From Marinicella litoralis (GTDB lineage Bacteria > Pseudomonadota > Gammaproteobacteria > Xanthomonadales > Marinicellaceae): a stretch of 64,000 nucleotides of DNA. The stretch is taken from the NCBI RefSeq assembly GCF_002591915.1, contig NZ_NIHB01000001.1, positions 349,805 through 413,804 of the forward strand, given 5' to 3'. Every line of letters starts with the position of its first letter. Position 1 is the first letter of the stretch. Position numbers and translations under genes: made by a program. The notes beneath the pieces are model-generated. The model was not told the DNA's origin. It worked only from the letters and a program-made list of their open reading frames with translations, and ran no database searches. Shown piece after piece: positions 35,449 to 43,165 of the stretch.

Positions 35449-35502
35449 GAATTTTAATCAACAAAAAAACACAACAGTATAATTCATATGATCACCAGCC
35501 AG

Positions 35503-35805
35503 TTACTTTTTCATGGCTTTTGCCATGCGCTCAACAGCTTCTTTTGATGCCCTTAAACTGGTGCCAAATTGATCGCGATAATGTTTAATCGCCAATATTT
35601 TATTACCAGACTTGATGGCGTCTGTGACATCAAAGGGCATGGTTTGTTGGAATTCAGCATCGCTTGTTTCGGTATACAAGAAGGCCCTTTCTTCAGCAGA
35701 TAAGTGCTGTTGGTTGTCATCTTTTTGCTTGAATATTTTAGGTGCAAACGCCATAAAAATAATAATCAGCATGACAATTGAGGCAATGATTTGAAATTGG
35801 TCCAT
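35503..35805 (-). CDS. Small membrane protein with a ribosomal L7/L12-like C-terminus
   Basis: The 100-aa protein has one N-terminal membrane helix (about 6-22, IIASIVMLIIIFMAF), a polar linker, and a C-terminal helical unit (NKILAIKHYRDQFGTSLRASKEAVERM) that resembles the helix-turn-helix of the L7/L12 C-terminal domain (K-A-I-K..R..T...L.EAKEAV). Proteins of this kind are found in other bacteria without a known role. It lies 55 bp upstream of the lipoprotein gene on the same strand. Confidence 0.7.
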   Translation of the reverse strand: MDQFQIIASIVMLIIIFMAFAPKIFKQKDDNQQHLSAEERAFLYTETSDAEFQQTMPFDVTDAIKSGNKILAIKHYRDQFGTSLRASKEAVERMAKAMKK

Positions 35806-35875
35806 GGGGTACTCTAAAAACCAGTCTTAACATGATACTTCATTTATCCAATGCGCATGCACATTAATTGATAAA

Positions 35876-36637
35876 CTAAAATCGCAACGACAAACAGCTC
35901 AATCCACCGTCCAATTTTTGAAATTCTGAAACATCAACAGGCAGCACATCAAACCCAGCTTGACGCAGTTTCTTTTGTGTTTTAGCAAAGCCAGCTGGCA
36001 TGATTACGGTGCCATTGACCCAGATACAATTGGCAGCATAACTTTCATCAGGATCCACCGCCAAAACATTGAATTTTTCAAAAGCCGCATGCTGTAAAAA
36101 CGCCCCACTGGCCACCAAGTGATTGTTTTCGAGGTAACTCAATCCGGTTTTCAGATGCAACATTTCTGACATCGCTACACAGGATCCACTCATGCCATGG
36201 GATTCAAGTATGGCAATCAGTTGATTGGCGCCGTTTGAATTGCTGCGGTCTGACAAACCGATGAAAAAATGATTGTTCACCATCATTACATCACCACCAT
36301 CCAAGGTGCCGGGAGGTTGGATGCGTTCCACTTTGGGGTAAAACGCTTTAACGGCCTTTTCTATCGCGTCAGTTTCTCCCTTCCGACTGGAGGCCCCTGG
36401 GTTGGTGATGATGGCACAAGCTTTGGTAAGAATGGCAGGGTCTTCAACAAAACAAGAATCAGGAAAATTTTCATCTGCGGGCAAAACAGTGACCGCAACA
36501 CCGCATTGTTTTAATGCTTGTATGTAATTTTGATGTTGTTGTAGCGCCAATGCATAATGAGGAGCACCTAATTGGGCTTCAGTGATGCCATTGATCATGG
36601 CATGGCAAGGGGTTTTGACAATGGCGTGTTTGAACAT
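35876..36637 (-). CDS. Dimethylarginine dimethylaminohydrolase (DDAH)
   Basis: The 253-aa protein belongs to the amidinotransferase/hydrolase superfamily. It has the FPDSCFVEDPAI substrate loop near residue 58, the GTLDGGDVM strand near 109, the catalytic His in EMLHLKTG and the nucleophile Cys248 in DGGLSCLSLRF. It would hydrolyse methylated arginines to citrulline and methylamines. Arginine deiminases and guanidino-group transferases are related, but DDAH-type length and the GGLSC ending fit best. It is divergent from the VOC gene with 94 bp between. Confidence 0.88.
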   Translation of the reverse strand: MFKHAIVKTPCHAMINGITEAQLGAPHYALALQQHQNYIQALKQCGVAVTVLPADENFPDSCFVEDPAILTKACAIITNPGASSRKGETDAIEKAVKAFYPKVERIQPPGTLDGGDVMMVNNHFFIGLSDRSNSNGANQLIAILESHGMSGSCVAMSEMLHLKTGLSYLENNHLVASGAFLQHAAFEKFNVLAVDPDESYAANCIWVNGTVIMPAGFAKTQKKLRQAGFDVLPVDVSEFQKLDGGLSCLSLRF

Positions 36638-36731
36638 GGCAGCTGTGATGGGCTTGGTTAATTTAAAGAGTATATTGTTGAACGAATGGGATTGAATTAC
36701 AATCTTTGAATCTCAATCACCAGGATGCAAA

Positions 36732-37085
36732 ATGAGCCAAACTGCAAAAATCAACTATTTAGAGCTGCCGGCCAAAGACCTGACCACCACCAAAACGTTC
36801 TTCACCACAGTTTTTGATTGGCAGTTTACTGATTATGGTCCTGAATATTGTGCCTTCAATGAATCGGCAGGCTTAGCGGGTGGCTTTTATTTGTCTGGGC
36901 AAAACGCACGCGTTGAATCGGGCAGTGTGCTGGTGGTATTTTACAGTGATGATTTGCTTGATACCCAAACCAAAGTGGAACAAGCGGGTGGTCAAATCAA
37001 CCAGGCAGTGTTTGCCTTTCCTGGTGGCAGGCGTTTTCATTTTTTAGACCCCAATGGCAATGAGTTTGCAGTGTGGTCAGAATAA
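36732..37085 (+). CDS. VOC-family (glyoxalase/bleomycin resistance-like) protein
   Basis: The 117-aa protein has the paired beta-alpha-beta-beta-beta layout of the VOC superfamily: INYLELPAKDLTTTKTFFTTVFDWQF at the start and a matching second unit ending in FPGGRRFHFLDPNGNEFAVW. Members bind metals and act on many small molecules; this size is that of a single-domain dioxygenase or glyoxalase-like protein. The SD aggatg is six bases before the start. It is followed after one base by a GNAT gene, so they form an operon. Confidence 0.85.
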   Translation: MSQTAKINYLELPAKDLTTTKTFFTTVFDWQFTDYGPEYCAFNESAGLAGGFYLSGQNARVESGSVLVVFYSDDLLDTQTKVEQAGGQINQAVFAFPGGRRFHFLDPNGNEFAVWSE

Positions 37086-37086
37086 C

Positions 37087-37677
37087 ATGGCGTTTATTGA
37101 TAAAACATTGCTTGGTCAAAAGGTTCGACTGGAACCAATTGAAGAAAGGCATTTGCTTGGTTTGAGTTTGGCCATTGAAGATGGCAAGTTGTGGCAACTG
37201 ATGGTTACCAGTGTGCCACACCCTGATCAGTTGTCCACTTTTTTAGCTCAAGCACAACGTGAGTTACAAGGCGGGCTTTCTCAAACCTATGTCATCATTA
37301 ATCCAGCCAATGAGCAAGTGGTTGGTTCAACGCGATTTTTGAATACCAGTTGGCAACATGCCCGCACTGAAATTGGCTTTACCTTTATTGCCAAAAGCAG
37401 TCAGCGGACTGCCATTAACACCGCGGCCAAATTTTTGTTGTTAAGCCATGCTTTTGAAGATTTGGGTTTTAATCGAGTGGGATTTGTTACTGACTATTTA
37501 AATCAACCCTCTCGCACGGCCATTTTACGCTTGGGGGCCAAACAGGAAGGCATTTTACGCAATCACATGGTGATGACTGATGGCAGAATCAGGGACTCGG
37601 TGTTTTTCAGTGTTGCCATTCACGAGTGGCCTGGAATCAAAAAATTCCTGTTGGAGAAGTTAGGTGGTGAGGTATGA
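37087..37677 (+). CDS. GNAT acetyltransferase (RimJ/RimL-like)
   Basis: The 196-aa protein has the RimJ/RimL-type start (GQKVRLEPIEERHLLGL), a middle strand IGFTFIAKSSQRTAINTAAKFLLLSHAFE that carries the pyrophosphate loop, the FNRVGFVTDYLNQPSRTAILRLGAKQEGILRNH stretch typical of the family and a final FFSVAIHEW strand. It may acetylate an N-terminus or small molecule. The ATG at 37087 follows the VOC stop by one base, and the 3' end overlaps the next GNAT gene by 4 bp. Confidence 0.87.
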   Translation: MAFIDKTLLGQKVRLEPIEERHLLGLSLAIEDGKLWQLMVTSVPHPDQLSTFLAQAQRELQGGLSQTYVIINPANEQVVGSTRFLNTSWQHARTEIGFTFIAKSSQRTAINTAAKFLLLSHAFEDLGFNRVGFVTDYLNQPSRTAILRLGAKQEGILRNHMVMTDGRIRDSVFFSVAIHEWPGIKKFLLEKLGGEV

Positions 37678-38150
37678 AAACAATGAATGACAGCACCTTG
37701 CAATACCGGGCAGCCACAACCAAAGATTTACCGACTTTGGTTGCCATGTTGGCTGATGATGCTTTGGGTGCGTTGAGAGAAAATCCAGCCTTGCCATTGT
37801 CAAAAGAATACCTGATGGCTTTTGCGTCTATTGATGAGGATCCAAACAATGAACTGATTGTGGTTGAACTGGAAGCACAAATCATTGGCATGTTACAGCT
37901 GACATTCATTCCTTATTTAACCCATCAAGGTACTTGGCGGTGTTTGATAGAAGGGGTGCGGATTCATCGCCAACATCGAGGTCAGGGAGTGGGCCAAGCT
38001 TTATTCCAGTGGGCGATCGATCGAGCCAAACACCGGGGATGTCAGTTGGCGCAATTGACTTCAGATAAACAAAGGCCAGATGCAATCAGGTTCTATGAAT
38101 CTTTGGGGTTTGTGGCCAGCCATGAAGGATTTAAGTTAAAACTCAATTGA
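37674..38150 (+). CDS. GNAT acetyltransferase
   Basis: The 158-aa protein is a single-domain GNAT: LQYRAATTKDLPTLVAML opening, IVVELEAQIIGMLQLTFIPYL central sheet, an acetyl-CoA loop HRQHRGQGVGQALFQWAIDRA and the closing FYESLGFVASHEGFKL. The Q/R-x-x-G-x-G/A pattern is intact. Its start overlaps the upstream GNAT stop (ATGA). Acceptor unknown; antibiotic or small-amine acetylation is possible. Confidence 0.88.
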   Translation: MKTMNDSTLQYRAATTKDLPTLVAMLADDALGALRENPALPLSKEYLMAFASIDEDPNNELIVVELEAQIIGMLQLTFIPYLTHQGTWRCLIEGVRIHRQHRGQGVGQALFQWAIDRAKHRGCQLAQLTSDKQRPDAIRFYESLGFVASHEGFKLKLN

Positions 38151-38307
38151 TTGCAACGGAATGAATTGACTGAAACATTGGAAATAATGATTGATGTATT
38201 CAGCGTTATCAATTGGTTTAAATACAAAACTGTGTTATTTTAATACTGGTTCAAAAAGCCAGCATCTGCGGTTTTTTGATATAAAAAAATTTTAGGAGGA
38301 TTGAATT

Positions 38308-38568
38308 ATGACATTAGAAGGTTTGTTGATTGTATTGTTGATTGGTGCCATCGCAGGTTGGATTGCGGGTGTTTTGGTTAAAGGTTTCGGTTTTGGTCTT
38401 TTGGCCAACATCGTCATTGGTATCATTGGCGCATTTGTAGGTGGTTACATATTCAGTGCGTTGGGTATATCTGTGGCTTCAGGTATCTTGGGCAGTATTA
38501 TAGTTGCGACCATTGGCGCGGTGGTGTTGTTGCTGATCATAGGTGTGATCAGAAAAGCCACCAAATAG
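38308..38568 (+). CDS. GlsB/YeaQ/YmgE-type stress membrane protein
   Basis: The 86-aa protein has three hydrophobic helices rich in Gly, with the GAIAGWIAGVLVKGFGFGLLANIVIGIIGAFVGGYIF signature of the transglycosylase-associated (YeaQ/YmgE) family. These are small inner-membrane proteins induced by envelope or osmotic stress; catalytic function is not shown. A perfect TAGGAGG ribosome binding site precedes the start, suggesting high expression. A terminator follows closely. Confidence 0.9.
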   Translation: MTLEGLLIVLLIGAIAGWIAGVLVKGFGFGLLANIVIGIIGAFVGGYIFSALGISVASGILGSIIVATIGAVVLLLIIGVIRKATK

Positions 38569-38594
38569 TACTGAGTCATTAATACACAGTAAAA

Positions 38595-38619
38595 CCCAGC
38601 TTGATGCTGGGTTTTTTTT
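38595..38619 (+). terminator. Rho-independent terminator of the GlsB-type gene
   Basis: The stem cccagc/gctggg with loop ttgat is preceded by AAAA and followed by eight T residues. The same stem sequence as the terminator at 10062 occurs here. Confidence 0.9.
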
Positions 38620-38670
38620 GACAAAGATGGCAGCCAGTTTACTGTGCTTTGATCGGCATTAAAAATCATA

Positions 38671-40401
38671 TCATTGACGTTTTGCTTTGGCCGGTCGACC
38701 CAGTAAAAATCCCTGTATATACTGACACCCCAGTTCAGCAAGACATGCCATCTGTTGTTGGGTTTCAACCCCTTCTGCTATCACTTCTAAATTCAGTTCC
38801 TTGGCCATCAACACCATGACTTTGACCAATGAAATATCGGTTTTAGAATGGGGTAATTCTTTAACAAAACTCCGGTCAATTTTTAAGGCATTGAATTGGA
38901 TTTTTTTCAATTGTGACAGGTTTGAATAACCAGTGCCAAAATCATCGACAAAAAATCGAATGCCTTGCAATTCATCTTGTTGGATCAATTGTGTGATGTA
39001 TTCATTCATCTTAACCATTACATTTTCTGTGACTTCTATGGCCAATTGTTTGGGGTCCATTGAGGTGTGTTTGAGCTGTTTGATTAAATAAGACTTGAAC
39101 GAAGGATGCATCAATTGTTTGGGTGACACATTGATGGAAACGTATTCACCCTTTTGACATTGTTGTTCAATGAATTGGACAGCGTGATCTATCACCAACT
39201 CTCCCAATGGTAAAATCAAATCAGATTCTTCTGCAATCGCAATGAATTCAGTGGGGCTGACTGAGCCAAAGATTTTATCGTTCCAGCGAGCCAAGGCTTC
39301 GTAACCAATGATTGATTGGTCTTGCGCCTTGAAAATGGGCTGGAAATGAACTTCCAATTCTTTTGACTTGATGGCATCTCGCAAATAAACATCCATTTCT
39401 AACTTGCGTTTGATGGTCATGGTGTAGGCTTCTTGGTAAAATTGATGCCCACCGCGATTGTTCTTTTTGGCCACATACATGGCTGCATCTGCATGTTGCG
39501 CTAAAGTAATCACATCAGACCCATCTTCTGGGTAACTGGCGATGCCAATGCTGGCATTGATGAACACACGGTGTTGATTCGAATCGAACGGTTCTTTTAA
39601 TATGCGAATGATGTTTTTGGTTATACTTTCAATTTCGGCTTTGTCTTGATAACTCACCAACAACATGAATTCATCGCCACCAACGCGTGCCACTTCACCC
39701 CGTTCTTTGATGACTTTGACCAAGCGATTGCCAACGGCTTTGATCAAAGCATCTCCAACGGGGTGGCCGTAGCTTTCGTTGATGAATTTGAAATCATCCA
39801 AATCAAGAAAGACCATGGCAAATTTACCGCCCGAACTGTCGGCACGCTGGATGTAGCTCAATGCCGCTTCGGTTAAGGCCGATTTATTCATTAACTCAGT
39901 GACTGGGTCGAAATTCGCCATCCACAGTAACTTCTCATTGACGTTGGCCAATTCATGGGTCCTGTCTGCCAAAATCAGTTTGAGTTTTTCATTGGCATCG
40001 TTGAGCTGTAACTCATAATGTTTCAACTCTGTGATGTCAGTGATCACACCACACAAAACACTGCCTAAATTATCATCTTGGAACACCATTTTTCTGACTT
40101 GTAAAGTGAGGTTAACCCCATCACTGGTGGTGAAAGCTTCCTGATTAACGATGGCTTCATGGGAAGCAAAAGCCTCTTCATCTTTGAGCCGACACACTTC
40201 AGCCGCTTCGTGATTTAACAAATGGTAATCTATCTGCCCTAACAATTCACCACGTTTTCTTTCCATCAACTCACAAAAAGCATCATTAACCAACAACAGG
40301 CGGTGTTTTTTGTCTTTGACAAAAACCGGAGTGGGTAATGAATTGATGATGCTTTCGAATAAAGCGGCTATTTTCAAGCCCTGTTGTAGTAGATCAGCCA
40401 T
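38671..40401 (-). CDS. PAS-GGDEF-EAL cyclic-di-GMP regulator
   Basis: The 576-aa protein begins one base after the kmo stop. It has a PAS domain (about 10-125; LPTPVFVKDKKHRLLLVNDAF), a short coiled region, a GGDEF domain (about 155-320, with ARVGGDEFMLLV) and an EAL domain (about 335-575, YEALARW, DDFGTGYSN, AEGVET). The GGDEF motif is intact but the RxxD inhibitory site before it is absent; the EAL key residues are present, so it may act as a diguanylate cyclase, a phosphodiesterase or both. The start at 40401 is chosen because the longer frame runs into kmo. Its place at the end of the kynurenine operon is unusual. Confidence 0.9.
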   Translation of the reverse strand: MADLLQQGLKIAALFESIINSLPTPVFVKDKKHRLLLVNDAFCELMERKRGELLGQIDYHLLNHEAAEVCRLKDEEAFASHEAIVNQEAFTTSDGVNLTLQVRKMVFQDDNLGSVLCGVITDITELKHYELQLNDANEKLKLILADRTHELANVNEKLLWMANFDPVTELMNKSALTEAALSYIQRADSSGGKFAMVFLDLDDFKFINESYGHPVGDALIKAVGNRLVKVIKERGEVARVGGDEFMLLVSYQDKAEIESITKNIIRILKEPFDSNQHRVFINASIGIASYPEDGSDVITLAQHADAAMYVAKKNNRGGHQFYQEAYTMTIKRKLEMDVYLRDAIKSKELEVHFQPIFKAQDQSIIGYEALARWNDKIFGSVSPTEFIAIAEESDLILPLGELVIDHAVQFIEQQCQKGEYVSINVSPKQLMHPSFKSYLIKQLKHTSMDPKQLAIEVTENVMVKMNEYITQLIQQDELQGIRFFVDDFGTGYSNLSQLKKIQFNALKIDRSFVKELPHSKTDISLVKVMVLMAKELNLEVIAEGVETQQQMACLAELGCQYIQGFLLGRPAKAKRQ

Positions 40402-40402
40402 A

Positions 40403-41770
40403 TCAGAACCTGGGAAGCTTTTGTTTGACCAAACGCTCAGCACGTGCAAAATCAACCTGCGCCAAATCATCAATCCCTTCGCTCAATTCAGTCAAAATTT
40501 TGGCTTGAATTTTGCCACGCGCAAATGCCAGTGCATAAGGTATCAAGTGAAACATCACCATTGAGTAGCGAGGAATGAAATATTCAGAGAGGCGTTTCTC
40601 CAATTCAAAAGCAATGGCTTTTTTCAAATGAAATTTGGGGTCATTCACGGTAGAACGCATCTCCACATAATTTTCTAAAGCCATGTCTGCGATGGCGTTG
40701 CTGTTGTTCATGCGGCTTTCCACAAAAGCAGGCATGGCCTGCTGCCAATTATCTTTGTAGGTATCCAAGGCTTGGTCCATGGCCACACAATCCTCAAATC
40801 CTGCATTCATGCCCTGGCCATGAAACGGCACGATGGCATGGGCAGCATCCCCTGTCAGCACGGCGTTTTTATATTGCCAATCATCACAGCGAATGGTGCC
40901 AAGATAGCCAGTTGGGTTGTTGAAAAAATCAGTTTCCAAATCTGGAATCAAACCTTTGGCATCCGCAAAATACTGGTCAAAAACGGTGTGCAAAGTCTCG
41001 ACATCAGTGATGGATGCAAAGCTGACTGGACCTTCGTTGGGCATAAACAAGGTTAAGGTGAAACTGGCATCTGGGTTCGGCAAGCCAATCATCATGTAAT
41101 CACCGCGCGGCCAGATATGTAATGCTTCTTTTTCCATCAGAAACTCGCCGTTGGGACCTGCTGGAATGTTCAATTCTTTGTACGAGTGATCCAACAGCTC
41201 AGCTGAAAACGTTGTTTCTTTGATCGCTTGCATCGAGGTCCTGACCTGACTGCCTCCTCCGTCAGCACCGATCAAATAATCATAATCAATGGTGGTGGTT
41301 GTTTGCTTCAGTTTGTTGCTAATTTCACATTGGTTGAGGTCAAAATTAATTGACAGACATTCATGTTTGAAAAAGAACTCGACCTGGCCAGTGGCTTCTG
41401 CTGCATCACGTAAGAGGCTGACCAAACCAGCTCTGGAGACCGAATAAATCACTTCTTCTGGTTTTTGTCCATAACTTTGTAATTTCAGCTGTCCTTGTTC
41501 ATCGTGCAACATGCGGCCTTGCATTGGAATCAACAAGGGTTTGACTTGATTCATTAAGCCCAAACGATCCAAGGCATCAATGCCTCGGTTGGCAAGTGCC
41601 AAATTGATCGACCTGCCTGCAGAGATGGCTTCTTTTCTGATGTCAGGCAGTTGTTCATAAACTGAAACTTGGTAGCCGCGTCTGGCCAGATAAATGGCAT
41701 GCATGGAGCCTACCAATCCAGCCCCCATAATTACAATGTGCTTGGGGCGGTTGTTTGCGGGTTGACTCAC
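40403..41770 (-). CDS. kmo: Kynurenine 3-monooxygenase
   Basis: The 455-aa protein is a class A FAD monooxygenase: the FAD loop IVIMGAGLVGSMHAIYLARRGYQV, the later YDYLIGADGGGSQVR and the LTGDAAHAIVPFHGQGMNAGFEDC FAD motif, typical of KMO. Membrane-directed hydrophobic helix near the C-terminus (about 395-430) is as in eukaryotic and bacterial KMO. It hydroxylates L-kynurenine to 3-hydroxykynurenine with NADPH and oxygen. kynU is immediately upstream with a 4-bp overlap and the GGDEF-EAL gene is one base downstream, giving a three-gene unit. Confidence 0.95.
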   Translation of the reverse strand: MSQPANNRPKHIVIMGAGLVGSMHAIYLARRGYQVSVYEQLPDIRKEAISAGRSINLALANRGIDALDRLGLMNQVKPLLIPMQGRMLHDEQGQLKLQSYGQKPEEVIYSVSRAGLVSLLRDAAEATGQVEFFFKHECLSINFDLNQCEISNKLKQTTTTIDYDYLIGADGGGSQVRTSMQAIKETTFSAELLDHSYKELNIPAGPNGEFLMEKEALHIWPRGDYMMIGLPNPDASFTLTLFMPNEGPVSFASITDVETLHTVFDQYFADAKGLIPDLETDFFNNPTGYLGTIRCDDWQYKNAVLTGDAAHAIVPFHGQGMNAGFEDCVAMDQALDTYKDNWQQAMPAFVESRMNNSNAIADMALENYVEMRSTVNDPKFHLKKAIAFELEKRLSEYFIPRYSMVMFHLIPYALAFARGKIQAKILTELSEGIDDLAQVDFARAERLVKQKLPRF

Positions 41771-43056
41771 AGTGCAGCCTCCAAAATATCAACAAAGTGA
41801 ATACAATCTGCAAATGAGTTGTACAAGGGTGTCGGTGCCACACGAATGACATTGGGTTCGCGCCAATCACAGGTAACGCCGGCGGCTTCAATGGCATCAA
41901 AAACGGCTTTGCCATGTTTGTCTTCACTGTTGATACAAATCGACAGTTGACTGCCACTTAAAGCTTCATCAGGGGTAATGATGTCGACTTGATTGGCCAA
42001 GCGATTTTGTAGTAAAAAACGTAAATAAGCGGTTAATTGCTTCGATTTGTTGCGAAGTGTGGATATTCCGCCTGCTTGTTTAATGGTGTCTAAAGAGGCT
42101 CGAATCGCTGCCAATGATAGAATGGGCGGGTTAGATAATTGCCAGCCTTCGGCCGATTGGATGGGCATAAATTGGTTTTCCATTTTGAAACGGGTGGATT
42201 TGTCATGCCCCCACCAACCTGCAAAACGTGGTAAATCTGGGTTGTCATGGTGCTTTTCATGGACAAAACAACCGGCCACTGAACCTGGGCCTGAGTTTAA
42301 ATATTTGTAGGTACACCAAGCCGCAAAATCAACCCCCCAATCATGCAGCTGCATTTCAATGTTACCGGCTGCGTGGGCCAAATCAAAACCAACCACAATG
42401 TCATGGTGTTGGGCGGCATCTGTGATGGCCTGCATATCGAACACTTGTCCAGTGTAGTATTGAACGCCAGGTAGCATAATCAAAGCCAGTTCATCGGCAT
42501 GTTCATCAATGGTCGCCAGTATGTCATCCAATTGTAAACAGGTTTCACCTTCACGTGGTTTCAGTAAAACCATGGCATCAGCTGGATCATGACCATGAAA
42601 TTTTACTTGTGATTCAACCGCATAATGATCCGAAGGAAAGGCGTGGTCTTCTATCAGCACTTTGTATTTTTTATTGCTTGGGCGATAAAAGCTGACCATT
42701 AAAAAATGTAAATTGGCGGTCAAAGAGTTCATACAAACCACTTCAGAAGCTTTGGCGCCGACCAGTTTGGCAGATTCTTCAGCTAAAAATTCATGGTATG
42801 GCATCCATGGAAACTCACAATCAAAGTGGCCTTTGACCCCCAGTTTTTGCCATTTATTTAATTCATCATTCAGGTATTGTGAAGTCAGTTTTGGCTGTAA
42901 ACCCAAGGAGTTACCACAAAAGTAAATTTCATCTTGTTCAGTGCCTTTTATTTTTGGAATGTGAAATTCGCCTCGCATATTTGACAATGGATCCTGTTGG
43001 TCCAATTGCTGGGCGAACTCTAAATTGTCTTCAAATACCATGTCTGTCAGATTCAT
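41767..43056 (-). CDS. kynU: Kynureninase
   Basis: The 429-aa protein is a fold-type I PLP enzyme with the kynureninase features IYFCGNSLGLQP near the start, CMNSLTANLH in the phosphate-binding region, VGFDLAHAAGN and the PLP-lysine stretch DFAAWCTYKYLNSGPGS. The start MNLTDMVFE at 43056 is preferred over an upstream in-frame ATG. It cleaves kynurenine or 3-hydroxykynurenine to anthranilate or 3-hydroxyanthranilate and alanine. It is the first gene of the kynU-kmo-GGDEF/EAL operon. The gene for tryptophan dioxygenase (kynA) is not in the window. Confidence 0.95.
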   Translation of the reverse strand: MNLTDMVFEDNLEFAQQLDQQDPLSNMRGEFHIPKIKGTEQDEIYFCGNSLGLQPKLTSQYLNDELNKWQKLGVKGHFDCEFPWMPYHEFLAEESAKLVGAKASEVVCMNSLTANLHFLMVSFYRPSNKKYKVLIEDHAFPSDHYAVESQVKFHGHDPADAMVLLKPREGETCLQLDDILATIDEHADELALIMLPGVQYYTGQVFDMQAITDAAQHHDIVVGFDLAHAAGNIEMQLHDWGVDFAAWCTYKYLNSGPGSVAGCFVHEKHHDNPDLPRFAGWWGHDKSTRFKMENQFMPIQSAEGWQLSNPPILSLAAIRASLDTIKQAGGISTLRNKSKQLTAYLRFLLQNRLANQVDIITPDEALSGSQLSICINSEDKHGKAVFDAIEAAGVTCDWREPNVIRVAPTPLYNSFADCIHFVDILEAAL

Positions 43057-43165
43057 CGAAAACGAATTATTATAAAGCAATCGAGCCGCAAAATGCAGGC
43101 AAGCCAACTAAGCCTCTTCTTTTCTTACATGCTTGGTCTGTTAAATATGTGTTTGGGTGCTTATT

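Noticed and set aside
40402-40473. Extended N-terminus of the GGDEF-EAL protein
   Set aside because: It is translated through the end of kmo in another frame; the ATG one base after the kmo stop gives the standard PAS start.
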